From a virus, in the IMG/VR virus record IMGVR_UViG_3300032011_000085, positions 1-28,560 of that record: a stretch of DNA of 28,560 nt. One strand, 5' to 3'. The position numbers and the translations under genes are program-made. Numbering within the stretch: the first letter of the stretch is position 1; every line of letters begins with the position of its first letter. Positions 5,817 through 15,300 of the stretch are shown one piece after another. The notes under the pieces were generated by a model that was not told the DNA's origin, made no database searches, and saw only the letters and a program-made list of their open reading frames with translations.

Positions 5817-6874
5817 TATTCACCACCTTCTAAAGTTGTTATTCTAGCTTCTGCAGCGTCAAGTTTGGTAGATAATTCTTTCACTGCTTCTACAAGTACA
5901 GAAGTCAAATGTGCATAGTTGACCGATTTATAGGGTGCGTTTCCTTCATTGTCATTAGGAAGTCCCCCATCTCCGACCAGTTCTGGATAAACAGTCTCTA
6001 CTTCCTGTGCAATCATACCTATGTTCGTATCTGTTCCTTTCTGCTCTGTATCTTTCCATGTATGGCTTACACCTCTTAACTGCTTTACCTTGTCCAATGT
6101 GCCTGTAAGAGTAGCGACATTTTCTTTGAGTCTTTCGTCTGAGACATTGTATTGACCACTACTGCCACTTATGTATCCAACATAACTACTACCTACCGAA
6201 AAATATATGTGATTAGCTGTGGAGTAAAATACACCATAATCCCCTCTGGTATATCCTGCTAACAAATCAGAAATTCCTGCACTGTTGTTTGTACCCTGTA
6301 CCATCATATCTCCACCATCTACTGTTAATGCTGCGTTAGATATAAAAGAAGTTGTACCCATTGCTACATTACCAGAAGAATCAAAATACATAGCAGTAAC
6401 ACTAGGAGTTCCCCCTAAAGAAGTTCCAACTCTTAGAGATAAATCTCCACCTGCTACTCTTTCTGTTGCAAAATCCCAAGTTCTGCTAGATGAGTTGGTA
6501 TTTGACTCCATTGTAAAAACAGGAGCACCACCTTTAATGTGAAGTAATGAATCAGGAGATGTTTCTCCAATTCCAACCTTGCCATCAGAAGTAATACGCA
6601 TCCTTTCACTATCAGCAGTTTGAAACTCTATACTTTGCTCTGTAGCATCAAATATTTGTTTTTCATCGCCATTACCAATTTCTAAAGTTCCAGATGAAAT
6701 ATGATTTATTTCTGTAACAGACAATTTACCATCGGATTTTAAAGATAATCTATCAGTTCCACCAACTTTAAAATCTATTTGGTCGTCAGTATCAGCCGTA
6801 ATAGTCGTATCACCATCGGCATCGAGAATCATCTCGTTACCGTTTAAATCTATTAATGATGCTTTTGTTGTCAT
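5816..6874 (-). CDS. Tail fibre with C-terminal S74 intramolecular chaperone
   Basis: A 352-residue fibre. A beta-rich shaft with repeats like DGKVGIGETSPDSLLHI (about 98-113) leads to a C-terminal Peptidase_S74 domain from about 240. Its hallmark SDERLKEN at 245-252 gives the Ser245/Lys250 catalytic pair, and NIGMIAQEV at 284-292 and the helical tail KELSTKLDAAEARITTLEG follow. The S74 domain trimerises the fibre during folding and then cuts itself off just before the serine. The mature fibre would therefore be residues 1-244. Spike and endosialidase fibres use the same device. Its ATG overlaps the stop of the upstream 61-aa gene by one base. Confidence 0.9.
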   Translation of the reverse strand: MTTKASLIDLNGNEMILDADGDTTITADTDDQIDFKVGGTDRLSLKSDGKLSVTEINHISSGTLEIGNGDEKQIFDATEQSIEFQTADSERMRITSDGKVGIGETSPDSLLHIKGGAPVFTMESNTNSSSRTWDFATERVAGGDLSLRVGTSLGGTPSVTAMYFDSSGNVAMGTTSFISNAALTVDGGDMMVQGTNNSAGISDLLAGYTRGDYGVFYSTANHIYFSVGSSYVGYISGSSGQYNVSDERLKENVATLTGTLDKVKQLRGVSHTWKDTEQKGTDTNIGMIAQEVETVYPELVGDGGLPNDNEGNAPYKSVNYAHLTSVLVEAVKELSTKLDAAEARITTLEGGE

Positions 6875-7059
6875 TAGTCTGCTTCCTCTATGGTTAATGT
6901 TCCTGCGTCAACTTGTGCCATAATTTGTATGTAATCTGTATTATCTTCAGCTACAGGCACAAAAATTTCTTTCCCATATCTCAATGCTTTTATACAAGCC
7001 TGTTTATCCGAGCCATAAGCAACCCATTTGACATTAGTGTATTCAACTTCTCCGATCAT
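6874..7059 (-). CDS. Small tail fibre-associated protein, 61 aa
   Basis: This protein has a compact N-terminal strand region (EVEYTNVKWVAYGSDKQACI) and a C-terminal motif PVAEDNTDYIQIMAQVDAGT. The N-T-D-Y-x-x-I/Y pattern with a helix and a short acidic end is typical of small proteins coded between fibre genes, some of which act as fibre assembly chaperones. It overlaps the 374-aa fibre stop by 4 bp, so the two are co-translated. The chaperone role is inference. Confidence 0.62.
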   Translation of the reverse strand: MIGEVEYTNVKWVAYGSDKQACIKALRYGKEIFVPVAEDNTDYIQIMAQVDAGTLTIEEAD

Positions 7060-8180
7060 AACTCTGACTCAAAAATTATATAAGCAGCACTATTCTGAAC
7101 TGCCAGTCTAGTCGCTTGTCCTTGATTGTTAAAATCACTAATTGTTCCACTTGAATAAATTAACTTTTGGTTTTTGCCTGCTCCGTAAACTCCTGTCCAA
7201 GAATCAAAATTCTGTCCGCCTGCGTTAGCTTCAGAAATAAAATAGTCTGTTCCAGAATTAGCGGATAAAGTAGGACTGCTTCGCATAGTTGTTGGAAAAT
7301 ACACTACAGTTTCTACTTGTGTATCCGTAAAAAAACTTCCTATGCCTATTTGAACTTGACTTGCTGATGCTCCTGCTTCACCAGCAGAGCAGGCTGCAAA
7401 ACAATATCTATGGCATAAAGTTAATCTTTCAGGATAACTTAGAACCTCAAACTCAGTAGCAACATCACCAACTTCTAATTGCCATGCTGTTATGTAAAGT
7501 TCGTTACTTGTGCTTGAATAAAAGTTACTTACACCTACAGCTCTATTGGTATTTGTTGCAGAAGTCCACGTTTCACTCAAAGTACCGCTTGTAAAATCGC
7601 TACCTGCTGCTAACCAAATTTGACAATAAAGGCTTACATTAGCATCGTTGCCAAATGCTCCTGTTGTATCAGCAGGGAAAGTTATTTCTACTTTTGACCA
7701 AGAAGAAGTTACTGAAAAACTTTTAGAAACTTGTCTAGTATTATCAGCATCGTAAAGTTCGGCTATGTAAGTAGCACTTGCATTACCTTTAATCCAAAAA
7801 CTAGCTGTAAGCTGTTTTGCTCCGCTAGTGCCTTTTTTAACATGTTGTAAATTTTGACCTTCTATTAGTTGTTGCAAAATTAAATACTCTCCTGCTGCTA
7901 AAGAAGTATCTGCGGTAGTGCAGTCTAATTTTAAACTTGTTGTTACATTGCTTTCAGCAGGTGCATCTGCTGTTCCTGCGGTCATAGTAAAACGACCTGA
8001 AATACCTGATGCTCCCTCTATTCTCCATCTATCAGCAGTATAATACTCTGTTGCTGCTCCAAGACCTGTTACTTGTTGAGCTCTTTGATAAACACTAAAG
8101 TCACCATTAATTAAAATGTTTCGTCTGCCGAAAGCTCCAGAGCTTTCTACCATACTTGTATCTACTTTAGTTAATGCCAT
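7056..8180 (-). CDS. Tail fibre / receptor-binding protein with carbohydrate-binding-like domain
   Basis: The 374-residue protein starts MALTKVDTSMVESSGAFG, the same opening as the 1202-aa fibre (MALTK). RRNILINGDFSVYQR then introduces a jelly-roll/CBM-like module (about 20-250) with DRWRI and ITAWQLEVGDVATEFE. The NGDF...DRW...WQLE...ATEFE order is common in phage adhesins that bind surface sugars. After the peptide YPERLTLCHRYCF the C-terminal ~120 residues form a second beta domain. It probably attaches to the same tail-tip site as the 1202-aa fibre. The stop of the upstream 86-aa gene overlaps its start. Confidence 0.8.
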   Translation of the reverse strand: MALTKVDTSMVESSGAFGRRNILINGDFSVYQRAQQVTGLGAATEYYTADRWRIEGASGISGRFTMTAGTADAPAESNVTTSLKLDCTTADTSLAAGEYLILQQLIEGQNLQHVKKGTSGAKQLTASFWIKGNASATYIAELYDADNTRQVSKSFSVTSSWSKVEITFPADTTGAFGNDANVSLYCQIWLAAGSDFTSGTLSETWTSATNTNRAVGVSNFYSSTSNELYITAWQLEVGDVATEFEVLSYPERLTLCHRYCFAACSAGEAGASASQVQIGIGSFFTDTQVETVVYFPTTMRSSPTLSANSGTDYFISEANAGGQNFDSWTGVYGAGKNQKLIYSSGTISDFNNQGQATRLAVQNSAAYIIFESEL

Positions 8181-8440
8181 TATTCACTCATTTCGCTGGT
8201 TGGTGGCAATGCCTTTTCTACTAATTTAAGTTCGTAAGCCTGATCCACTTGTGCATCTTCACCTGTTGCCATAGCAATACCGTTTTGATTGCAATGCACC
8301 ATTAGTTTTTGCAAAATTTTTTCTTTAGAATGAATTGCTCTGTTTTTTGTAACATCTAAAAGCCATTCAGCTATATCTGGTGTAATAGCTTCTAAACATT
8401 TTTTTTCTGTGTCTGTAAGAGTTATTGTTATATCTGTCAT
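8180..8440 (-). CDS. Small fibre-cluster protein, 86 aa
   Basis: The protein is mostly helical: ITLTDTEKKCLEAI, an EWLLDVTKNRA segment, then KEKILQKLMVHCNQNG and GEDAQVDQAYEL. Similar short proteins stand next to fibre genes in cyanophages and other marine phages (from memory), with no assigned activity. It sits directly between the 1202-aa and 374-aa fibres, 4 bp after the former and overlapping the latter by one base, so it is probably translated with them. An assembly-factor role is inference. Confidence 0.62.
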   Translation of the reverse strand: MTDITITLTDTEKKCLEAITPDIAEWLLDVTKNRAIHSKEKILQKLMVHCNQNGIAMATGEDAQVDQAYELKLVEKALPPTSEMSE

Positions 8441-8444
8441 AATA

Positions 8445-11400
8445 TTATCCTAATAAATATCCCGAAAAATGAGTCCTTGATCTTGCACCTGAAATAGTGA
8501 TGCTGGCACTATGGTAAGCATAAAGACGAACTGTGTCAGTTGCTGCTAATTTTATCATTTGTGTGGTGACAAAAGTATTATCACCATCAAAAGTTGAAGA
8601 ATTAATAGCGTGTAGACCAAGACCAAAATAACCTTGATTGCTTCCATTAGGCTGCGCGTTATTCACGAAAAAAGCCATGTACGCATAATCTATCGCAGTT
8701 GCATATCTAACAGTACCATTGAAAATATAAACTCCTGCTACAGGAGCAGTAAAAATGCTGCTGGCAAAATCTCCGTTTTGATCGTATTCTTCTGTGTCAA
8801 ATGTTATATGTGTCCAACCATTTATAGATTGATCGCTAGAGTTATAAGCATCAAAAGCAGGTTGATAAGGTTTAGTTACAATACCATCGTGATCTATGGT
8901 CATGGCATCAGAAGTTGAACCGTTAAAAGTTCTAAAAATTAAATCTGTATGACCTGATGCGTTTATTCTTTTTGCAGCTATTTGTGCTGATTTAGTAGAA
9001 TCAGTTGAAGTTGTTTTTAATGTTAGTGTAGCTATACCATTAGTGCCTGTTGAGTTTTCTAAAGTAAGTAGTTCAACTTCTCCAGAATCATCAGACTTAA
9101 CATGAAGCTGACCTTCAGTTGCTTCAATACCGATACCAACTTTTCCGTCTGATCCGACAACCATGCGTTCTGTTCCTGCTGTATCGAATTTTATCTTGTC
9201 CTCGTCAGAACTTTCTTCTACTTGTATTTTTGTATCTGAATCTGCATCTACCAATAAAGTAGCACTATTAGTTATAGCTGCTACTGCTGATACAACTTCT
9301 ATAGATACTCCGTTTGCAGGAGCAGTAGAGAAAGTAAGCGTTGTACCGCTTACTGAATAAGTTGATTTGTCTTGATAAATACCTGAAACATAAACAAGCG
9401 TGTTGTTTTCTGTTAAAGGCTGTCTGGAAAGTGTAAAAGCTGTTTGTGATCCTGTTCCAGTAAACGTGTCAACGACTGAATCTGTCGCTGCTGTCACATT
9501 GGTGAAAGTTATACATTCTACCGCTACGCCTGTTGCTGGTGCTGTAGCAAAAGTAAGTGTGTTGCTTGATACGCTGTAAGTTGATTTATGCTGCACAACA
9601 CCGTCAAAAGTTACAAAGGTTTGATTCTCTGATATTGGTGATACAGATAAAGTTAAAGTTGTATCTGAACCGTCACCTGTCATTGTGTCAACAACTGGTG
9701 CAGAGCCTACAATACCACCTTCTAATTGAAAGACTTCTATGACTCTTGAATTAACTGGTGCAGTTGCAAATGTTAGCGTTGTACCTGATACAGAGTAAAC
9801 ATTATCAGCTTGATAAACACCATCTATAAAAACAATAAGACCATCTTCTGAAGTCATAGATTGTGTCAATGTAAAAGCTGTCGTACTGCCATCACCAGTA
9901 AATGTGTTCTTAGCAAATTGCGTAGAACTACCACCAGAGCCACCAGAAGCAGTTGAATTTATAGTAATCGTATCGCTGCTTGCATCCGTTGTAATTGTGA
10001 TGTTATTACCAGCAGCAAGCGTAAGTGTATCTGTCGTTGCATCTGCAACTACGTCAGATTGACCTGATACTGAGATTGTTGAGAATAAATTTTGTGAGCC
10101 ACCACCACCAGAACTAGCAAATGTTATTTCGTCACCACTAGCATTAGTAGTAATCGTCATGTTTGAGCCAGCTACTAAAGTAAGTGTGTCTGCTGCTGCA
10201 TCTGCGACTACATCGCTTTGACCAGATACAGATATTGTTTTAAATGCTTCACTTACTGAGCCACCGCCTGTAACACTAAAGTCTAACGTACCGTCAGAAT
10301 CTTCGTAGGTAACAGTTATGTTGCTTTCTGTGTTACTAGAAACCATAGCACCTACGGTATCTTGTATAACTTCTGTCAGGTCTATATTTGCAGTACCGTC
10401 AAAAGAAACACCATGAATAGTTCTTGCAGTTTCTAAGGCTGTAGCTGTAGCAGCATTACCTGTAATGTCTGATGATGTTAAAGCAAGCGTTCCTGTTGTG
10501 GCTGGTAACGTAACTGTTACATTGCCTGAATATGCTGAGTGTGCTGCTGCTTGTAATCTGCTGTAATGTGCGTTACTGCTTTCACAATAAAAATCTATAA
10601 AAGATTGTGTGCCACCGTTTTTAATTTTTATTGCACCTTGTTCTATAACAACACCGTTTGTAGACCCACCGCCAACACCTAAAGAAGTTGTAATTTCTGT
10701 GGCTGCTGGTAAGCCAATAGTTATTGTTCCTGAACTTTCTGCTACTTCTACTTCGTTAGAAGTACCTGAGAATGTAATAGTTCCGCCAAGTGCTGTTGCC
10801 GTTGTATTGCTTCCATCACTAACTGTAATTGATGAGTTAGCTAATTTAGAGTTAGCAATAGAACCAGCTAACATAGCGTTAGTTACACCTGACGCTTTGA
10901 CGTTTAAGGTATTGTTTAAGGCTGATACTTCTATCGAACTGTCATCCACACCTACGGATAAATCTATTGTCCCATCGCTGTCTTCATAAGCTACCGTAAT
11001 ACCTGCTTCAGTATTGCTTGAGAACATTGCTCCAACTGTATCTTGGACAACTTCGCTAAGATCAATATTAGCTGTTCCGTCAAAACTAACTCCATGAATT
11101 GTTCTTGCTGTTTCAAGAGCAGTTGCAGTTGCAGCATTACCAGAGTAAGAAGAATTAATTCCTAAGTTAGTAAGTGCATTTGTTTTTTGTGTGCTTGTTA
11201 AAGATTGATTTGCTACATCTATTCTTAATCTGTTTCCTAAACTTGTTGCAGTAGTTGTAGAAAAATTAGCATCATCTCCTAATGCTGCTGCTAATTCGTT
11301 TAAAGTGTCTAGTGTGCTAGGTGCAGAATCTACTAAATTACTTACTTGTGTATTTACATAAGTTTGTGTTGCGTAAGAATTAGTTGTTAGATAAGAAGCG

Positions 11401-12053
11401 ACTCTTGCATCTGTATAGTATAAGTTTGAAGAACCCTCTCCTATGTCGTCTGTATCTAATGTTAAAGAACCACCAAGCGACAAAGACTGCGAGTTTAAAG
11501 TTACAGAACTGTTAGCTAGTTTTGAGTTTGCAATTGATCCTGCCAATTGTGCATTTGTTATTGTTCCTGACAAACTACTAGTTGGATAATTTGTAGCGTC
11601 AGATAAATCAAAGGCAGGAGTTGCATCTGAAGCACCCAATGCCAAAGATATACCACCATAAGAAACGCTAGAGTTTGCTAATTGTGTATTTGTAACACCG
11701 CCTGATTTTATTGTTACTGCACCAGATGAAACATCAAAATCTGCACTTGCAAAAGATGCTAAACCTTTATTTGAACTTGTGGCATCTTCACCTGCTATTG
11801 TAATTGTATTATTAGATACTGTTGTATCTATACCTTCACCACCAGTAAAGGTAACTGTTTCAGCTAAATTTACGGTATCGTTAGAACCTGAATCAGCAGC
11901 AATAATAATTGTATTAGATACTGAACTGAAAGATAGTGTTCCAGAACCGTTAGTAGTTAAAACTTGACCGCTTGATCCATCTGAAACATTAAGTTGTGTG
12001 ATGCCAATACTATTAGCTTCAATTAAATCAGATGGGATTTTAGTTAGTGCCAT
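8445..12053 (-). CDS. Large tail fibre / adhesin with internal repeats and C-terminal C1q-like domain
   Basis: A 1202-residue protein with a MALTKIPSDLIEANSIG anchor, followed by a long low-complexity Thr/Ser/Asn/Gly beta-rich shaft. Repeats in order are NSKLANSS motifs (several), a YYTDARVASYL segment, two ~65-aa ETARTIHGVSFDG modules (about 300-365 and 530-595), two GQSDVVADA modules (about 605-685), and three ~65-aa TGDGS-type modules (about 716-920). GKVGIGIEATEGQLHV then leads to a terminal C1q/TNF-like jelly roll at about 1064-1202 (PAFDAYNSSDQSINGWTHIT, FTAPVAGVYIFNG). C1q-type domains trimerise and bind ligands, so this tip is the likely receptor-contacting part. The ~200 residues just before it resemble S74-type fibre shafts but no SDERLK is present. 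Confidence 0.87.
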   Translation of the reverse strand: MALTKIPSDLIEANSIGITQLNVSDGSSGQVLTTNGSGTLSFSSVSNTIIIAADSGSNDTVNLAETVTFTGGEGIDTTVSNNTITIAGEDATSSNKGLASFASADFDVSSGAVTIKSGGVTNTQLANSSVSYGGISLALGASDATPAFDLSDATNYPTSSLSGTITNAQLAGSIANSKLANSSVTLNSQSLSLGGSLTLDTDDIGEGSSNLYYTDARVASYLTTNSYATQTYVNTQVSNLVDSAPSTLDTLNELAAALGDDANFSTTTATSLGNRLRIDVANQSLTSTQKTNALTNLGINSSYSGNAATATALETARTIHGVSFDGTANIDLSEVVQDTVGAMFSSNTEAGITVAYEDSDGTIDLSVGVDDSSIEVSALNNTLNVKASGVTNAMLAGSIANSKLANSSITVSDGSNTTATALGGTITFSGTSNEVEVAESSGTITIGLPAATEITTSLGVGGGSTNGVVIEQGAIKIKNGGTQSFIDFYCESSNAHYSRLQAAAHSAYSGNVTVTLPATTGTLALTSSDITGNAATATALETARTIHGVSFDGTANIDLTEVIQDTVGAMVSSNTESNITVTYEDSDGTLDFSVTGGGSVSEAFKTISVSGQSDVVADAAADTLTLVAGSNMTITTNASGDEITFASSGGGGSQNLFSTISVSGQSDVVADATTDTLTLAAGNNITITTDASSDTITINSTASGGSGGSSTQFAKNTFTGDGSTTAFTLTQSMTSEDGLIVFIDGVYQADNVYSVSGTTLTFATAPVNSRVIEVFQLEGGIVGSAPVVDTMTGDGSDTTLTLSVSPISENQTFVTFDGVVQHKSTYSVSSNTLTFATAPATGVAVECITFTNVTAATDSVVDTFTGTGSQTAFTLSRQPLTENNTLVYVSGIYQDKSTYSVSGTTLTFSTAPANGVSIEVVSAVAAITNSATLLVDADSDTKIQVEESSDEDKIKFDTAGTERMVVGSDGKVGIGIEATEGQLHVKSDDSGEVELLTLENSTGTNGIATLTLKTTSTDSTKSAQIAAKRINASGHTDLIFRTFNGSTSDAMTIDHDGIVTKPYQPAFDAYNSSDQSINGWTHITFDTEEYDQNGDFASSIFTAPVAGVYIFNGTVRYATAIDYAYMAFFVNNAQPNGSNQGYFGLGLHAINSSTFDGDNTFVTTQMIKLAATDTVRLYAYHSASITISGARSRTHFSGYLLG
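9290..9910 (-). repeat. Three tandem TGDGS/IDGVYQ modules in the large fibre (protein-level)
   Basis: Three consecutive ~65-residue modules share the order FTGxGSxTxFTL - 12 to 15 residues - F(I/D)G(V/I)YQ - YSVSGTTLTFATAPxxxxxIEV. Two further diverged copies occur in the J-like hub at about 13590-14030. Identity is clear at protein level and weaker at DNA level. Confidence 0.75.
10270..10462 (-). repeat. ETARTIHGVSFDG module, copy B
   Basis: About 64 residues nearly identical in protein to the copy at 10954-11145, with many synonymous DNA differences between the two. Confidence 0.75.
10954..11145 (-). repeat. ETARTIHGVSFDG module, copy A
   Basis: First copy in the protein order. The run ETARTIHGVSFDGTANIDL and the downstream QDTVGAM and YEDSDGT are shared with the copy at 10270-10462. 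Confidence 0.75.
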
Positions 12054-12068
12054 TTGTCTATTATATTA

Positions 12069-12311
12069 TTAATCAGGTTTAGAAGGAAAAATTATATCTC
12101 CTATATCATCTTCATCTGTGTACGATAAAGGTAAATCTCTCAGTTGTTGTCTATAAGTTGCCCACTCTTGTTTTTTGCTATCTGTTAATGGTGAGTCAGG
12201 CATTTGTGTCCAATCGCTTATCAATAATTTTTGATTACGTTTATCTCTTAAATATTGCATGGTAGTTTTCAAAACTGATAACTTGTCATTTCTAAATGTT
12301 GCTGTACTCAT
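12069..12311 (-). CDS. Phage tail assembly chaperone-like protein, 80 aa (Phage_tail_APC type)
   Basis: A helical 80-residue protein with RDKRNQKLLISDWTQMPDSP, LTDSKKQEWATYRQQLRDLP and an acidic C-terminus. The spacing R-x-x-(L)-L-x-x-(S)DWT-Q-x-PD-x-x-LT-x-x-x-x-x-W-x-x-YR-x-x-LRDLP is diagnostic of the Phage_tail_APC family found next to hub and fibre genes. Its partner would be the adjacent 1202-aa fibre or the hub. Its ATG overlaps the hub stop by one base. Confidence 0.8.
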   Translation of the reverse strand: MSTATFRNDKLSVLKTTMQYLRDKRNQKLLISDWTQMPDSPLTDSKKQEWATYRQQLRDLPLSYTDEDDIGDIIFPSKPD

Positions 12312-15300
12312 TAGACACCTAAACCATAAACTAAAATTGATGCGTCACTAATACCTTTATTGCCTGATCCATAGTCATCTATTGCCATCAACATATAGGC
12401 AAAATATTGTGAACTACCATCAGCGTCAAATTTATCAGATAAAGCTATTGAGTTTCCTGCCAAAGAACCTTCATTGAAAACACCAGTTTGCACATCAAAG
12501 TTTGCAGAATTTGAACTTAAATAACCTGTAGCAGAACTTGTCTTTCTAACAAGTAAAACTACAGCAGTATCTTCATCGCCACCAAAACTACCTAGTGGCT
12601 GTCCTTGTGCAGTCACTATATATTCTTTAGTCCCAGAAAACGCTGGCGTTGTCCATGTCACGCTAGTTATAAGCGTCATATATTTGCTGTTGTAAAAATG
12701 CGGTGGATTAGAAGCAAACCAAGTTGATAAAGTATTTTCTGTATCTGTATCGTTAGATAAGTTAGTCACGTTTATACCTGCTGAACCTGTTATGTTACCA
12801 GCAGTACCGCTAACAGCTTTACCTGCAACATTCAAAGAATTTGCTGACAATTTATCAGCAGTAAGATCAACAATAAATGCGTTATCAATTATTACGCTAC
12901 CGCCTGAAACCGTAAAAGGTGCTGTTGTACTTGTAGAATTGTTCGTGATCTGAAATGTATCTGCTCTAAATTTAATTATAGACGTTGGGTTTGTACCAGC
13001 TTGAGCATCAGATTCTAAAATCATTTGTGAAACTGCACCGTTAGCATCAGTTTGTAAAACAAAAGAAGCTGCTGCATTACCTTCTAAATCAGATGTAGAA
13101 CTTTGCAAGCTTGTGACGCTTGAATTTATGTTATTAACACTTGTATTTAAAGTTGTTATTGATGAAGCATTTGCGGTTACGTTTGTGTTTGTAGATGTTA
13201 GTGAAGTATTAAGTTGCGTTACTGCTGTTGCGTTAGCAGCTACCCCAGTATTTGAATCATTGACTGTAGACTGCAACGCAGCTACGTTGACTTGTAGCGT
13301 GCCTATATCGCTTGTGTGTGTTGGTATTGTATTCAAAGCAGTACTGACTGCTGATTCTAGTTTCGCTTGTGTTATTGACGTATCAACAACTTTTGCTGCA
13401 TTAATAGAAGAATCTGGAATATCGTATTTAATTTGTACTGGACTTTGAGCATTTGTAAAAGTTACTGTAGCTGGTGCAGATTCAAAACCAAAAGCATTGA
13501 TTGCTGATACTTCTCCTTTATAGCCATCGTTGATTCTTATATTAGATAAATCAATACTTGTTTCATCTGTAATGGTTGTGTAAATAACACCTTCTACTTT
13601 TTCTGGCATTAGAACAAAATGTACTTTTGTTCCAGAAGATATGCTTTCATCAAAGGTAACAGTCATACCTGTTGTGCTTGTAGCTATAGAAAAAGCATCT
13701 GCTTTTTGATAACCACCACCAATAAATACTAATAAGTTTTCTACAGGAAATATTGGATCAAGTGTAAAAGCAGTTTGACCAGTAGAAGTTTCTGATACCA
13801 CTTCTATTTCATCATCCATAAAAACTTCTACAATTGATGAATTAGGTGGTGCTGCATCAAACGTAAGAACTTTACTGCTGGTGTTAAAAGCAAAAGATTC
13901 TGGTGCTTGATAAACACCATCTATAAATGGCAGTATGTTAGCTGTCGTTAAGCCTGTTAATTGTGTGTTAAAAGTAAAAGCAGTTGTAGAACCGTTACCT
14001 GTCGTAGCAAACAATTCATCAAATGGAAACTTTAATGCAGATAAATCTTCTCCGCTTATACCTGCTTGATTAAATGTAAACGTACCATCTGAAAAAGAAT
14101 AATTAGAAGATGCTATATAACCTGCTTCTAAGAAAGACATAGTTTGATTAGATATAGAATCTCCTATGATTTTATAAGTAGTATCTACTGTCGTTGCTGA
14201 ACCATCAGATGTTGCAACTGTTCTTTGAACAAACTGCTCATTTCTTACGGTAACTCTAAACCTTGATGGATATACATTTGCATCTTCCCAGCTTAGAAAA
14301 GCTTGAATACCTGTTGTTGGGTCTTTATCAACAAAAGTTAAGTTACTAGGCTGTACTACTGCTGTCCTATCTACAACTTGATTTGCGTAATCAATATCTT
14401 CTGAAGGTGGTGTAGCATAACCATATATATCAGCTTGATACTCAATAGCTTCTACTTCAATATTTAAATCAGTTCTAAGAGTCATTCTTGTTATTCTAAA
14501 TTGATCTGGTGTACCGCCACTACTTGTTAAATCAAATTTACTATGGGTTACCCCAATGACATCTCCTACTGTTGCATTTAATAACTTAGGAGTACCAGTA
14601 AATTTAATTTGTCTTTGCCTTCTTGATCTAAATAAAATTGACTTAGCATGGTTGTAAGCAATCTGTTGATTTGTAACCATACTGAACTCTGCCTTTTCTT
14701 CTAAGACTTCATTACCATCGTCAGATAAAAATGTATCGCTAGTTTCACCTGTGTATACAACAGAATCTTTTTCATAGTTTCTTTGTGCGTTGTAAAAAGT
14801 AATTTCTACTTTGTTATATTTTCTTTCTTTACTTTCTAAACTTAGTTGAAATCCTTCTTCTAAAATATCATCTTCATCAATATTCAAAGCTGCTGAAGAT
14901 ACAGTATGTTCAATATTCAAATAATATTTACTATCTTGATAAGCAAATATGCCACGCATAGAAGCTAGAAATTCTTGCGAGTTTGTCATAATTGATTCTG
15001 ATGTATCTACAACACCGTTAAATTCAAAACGTTTTTGCGTTTGTGATGCGCTTGCAGTAACAGGAGAAGTAAAAGTAGAAGCTACTGCACCTGATGCCAT
15101 GTTAAGTTCGTAATGATCTATGATGCCATCTGTACCAGCAAAGTATGATTTACCAGTAATGATCCCTGAAGCAATTGATGCGCTGTTAGAATCATTTGTA
15201 ATTGCAATGCTATTTCCAACTTTAAAGCTAGAAAAATTATCTATAGAAGCTATAGGTATGATTAGCTTGTCTTGTTTGTTGCCTGTCTGTCCAGAAGATA

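Noticed and set aside
10609-10989. 126-codon plus-strand frame opposite the large fibre gene
   Set aside because: Antisense to repetitive Thr/Ser/Ala codons, which leave long open antisense frames rich in Val/Pro; no independent support.
8445-12053. CRISPR-like or satellite DNA repeats in the fibre gene
   Set aside because: Repeats are coding, in frame, with irregular spacing and diverged DNA; they are protein modules.
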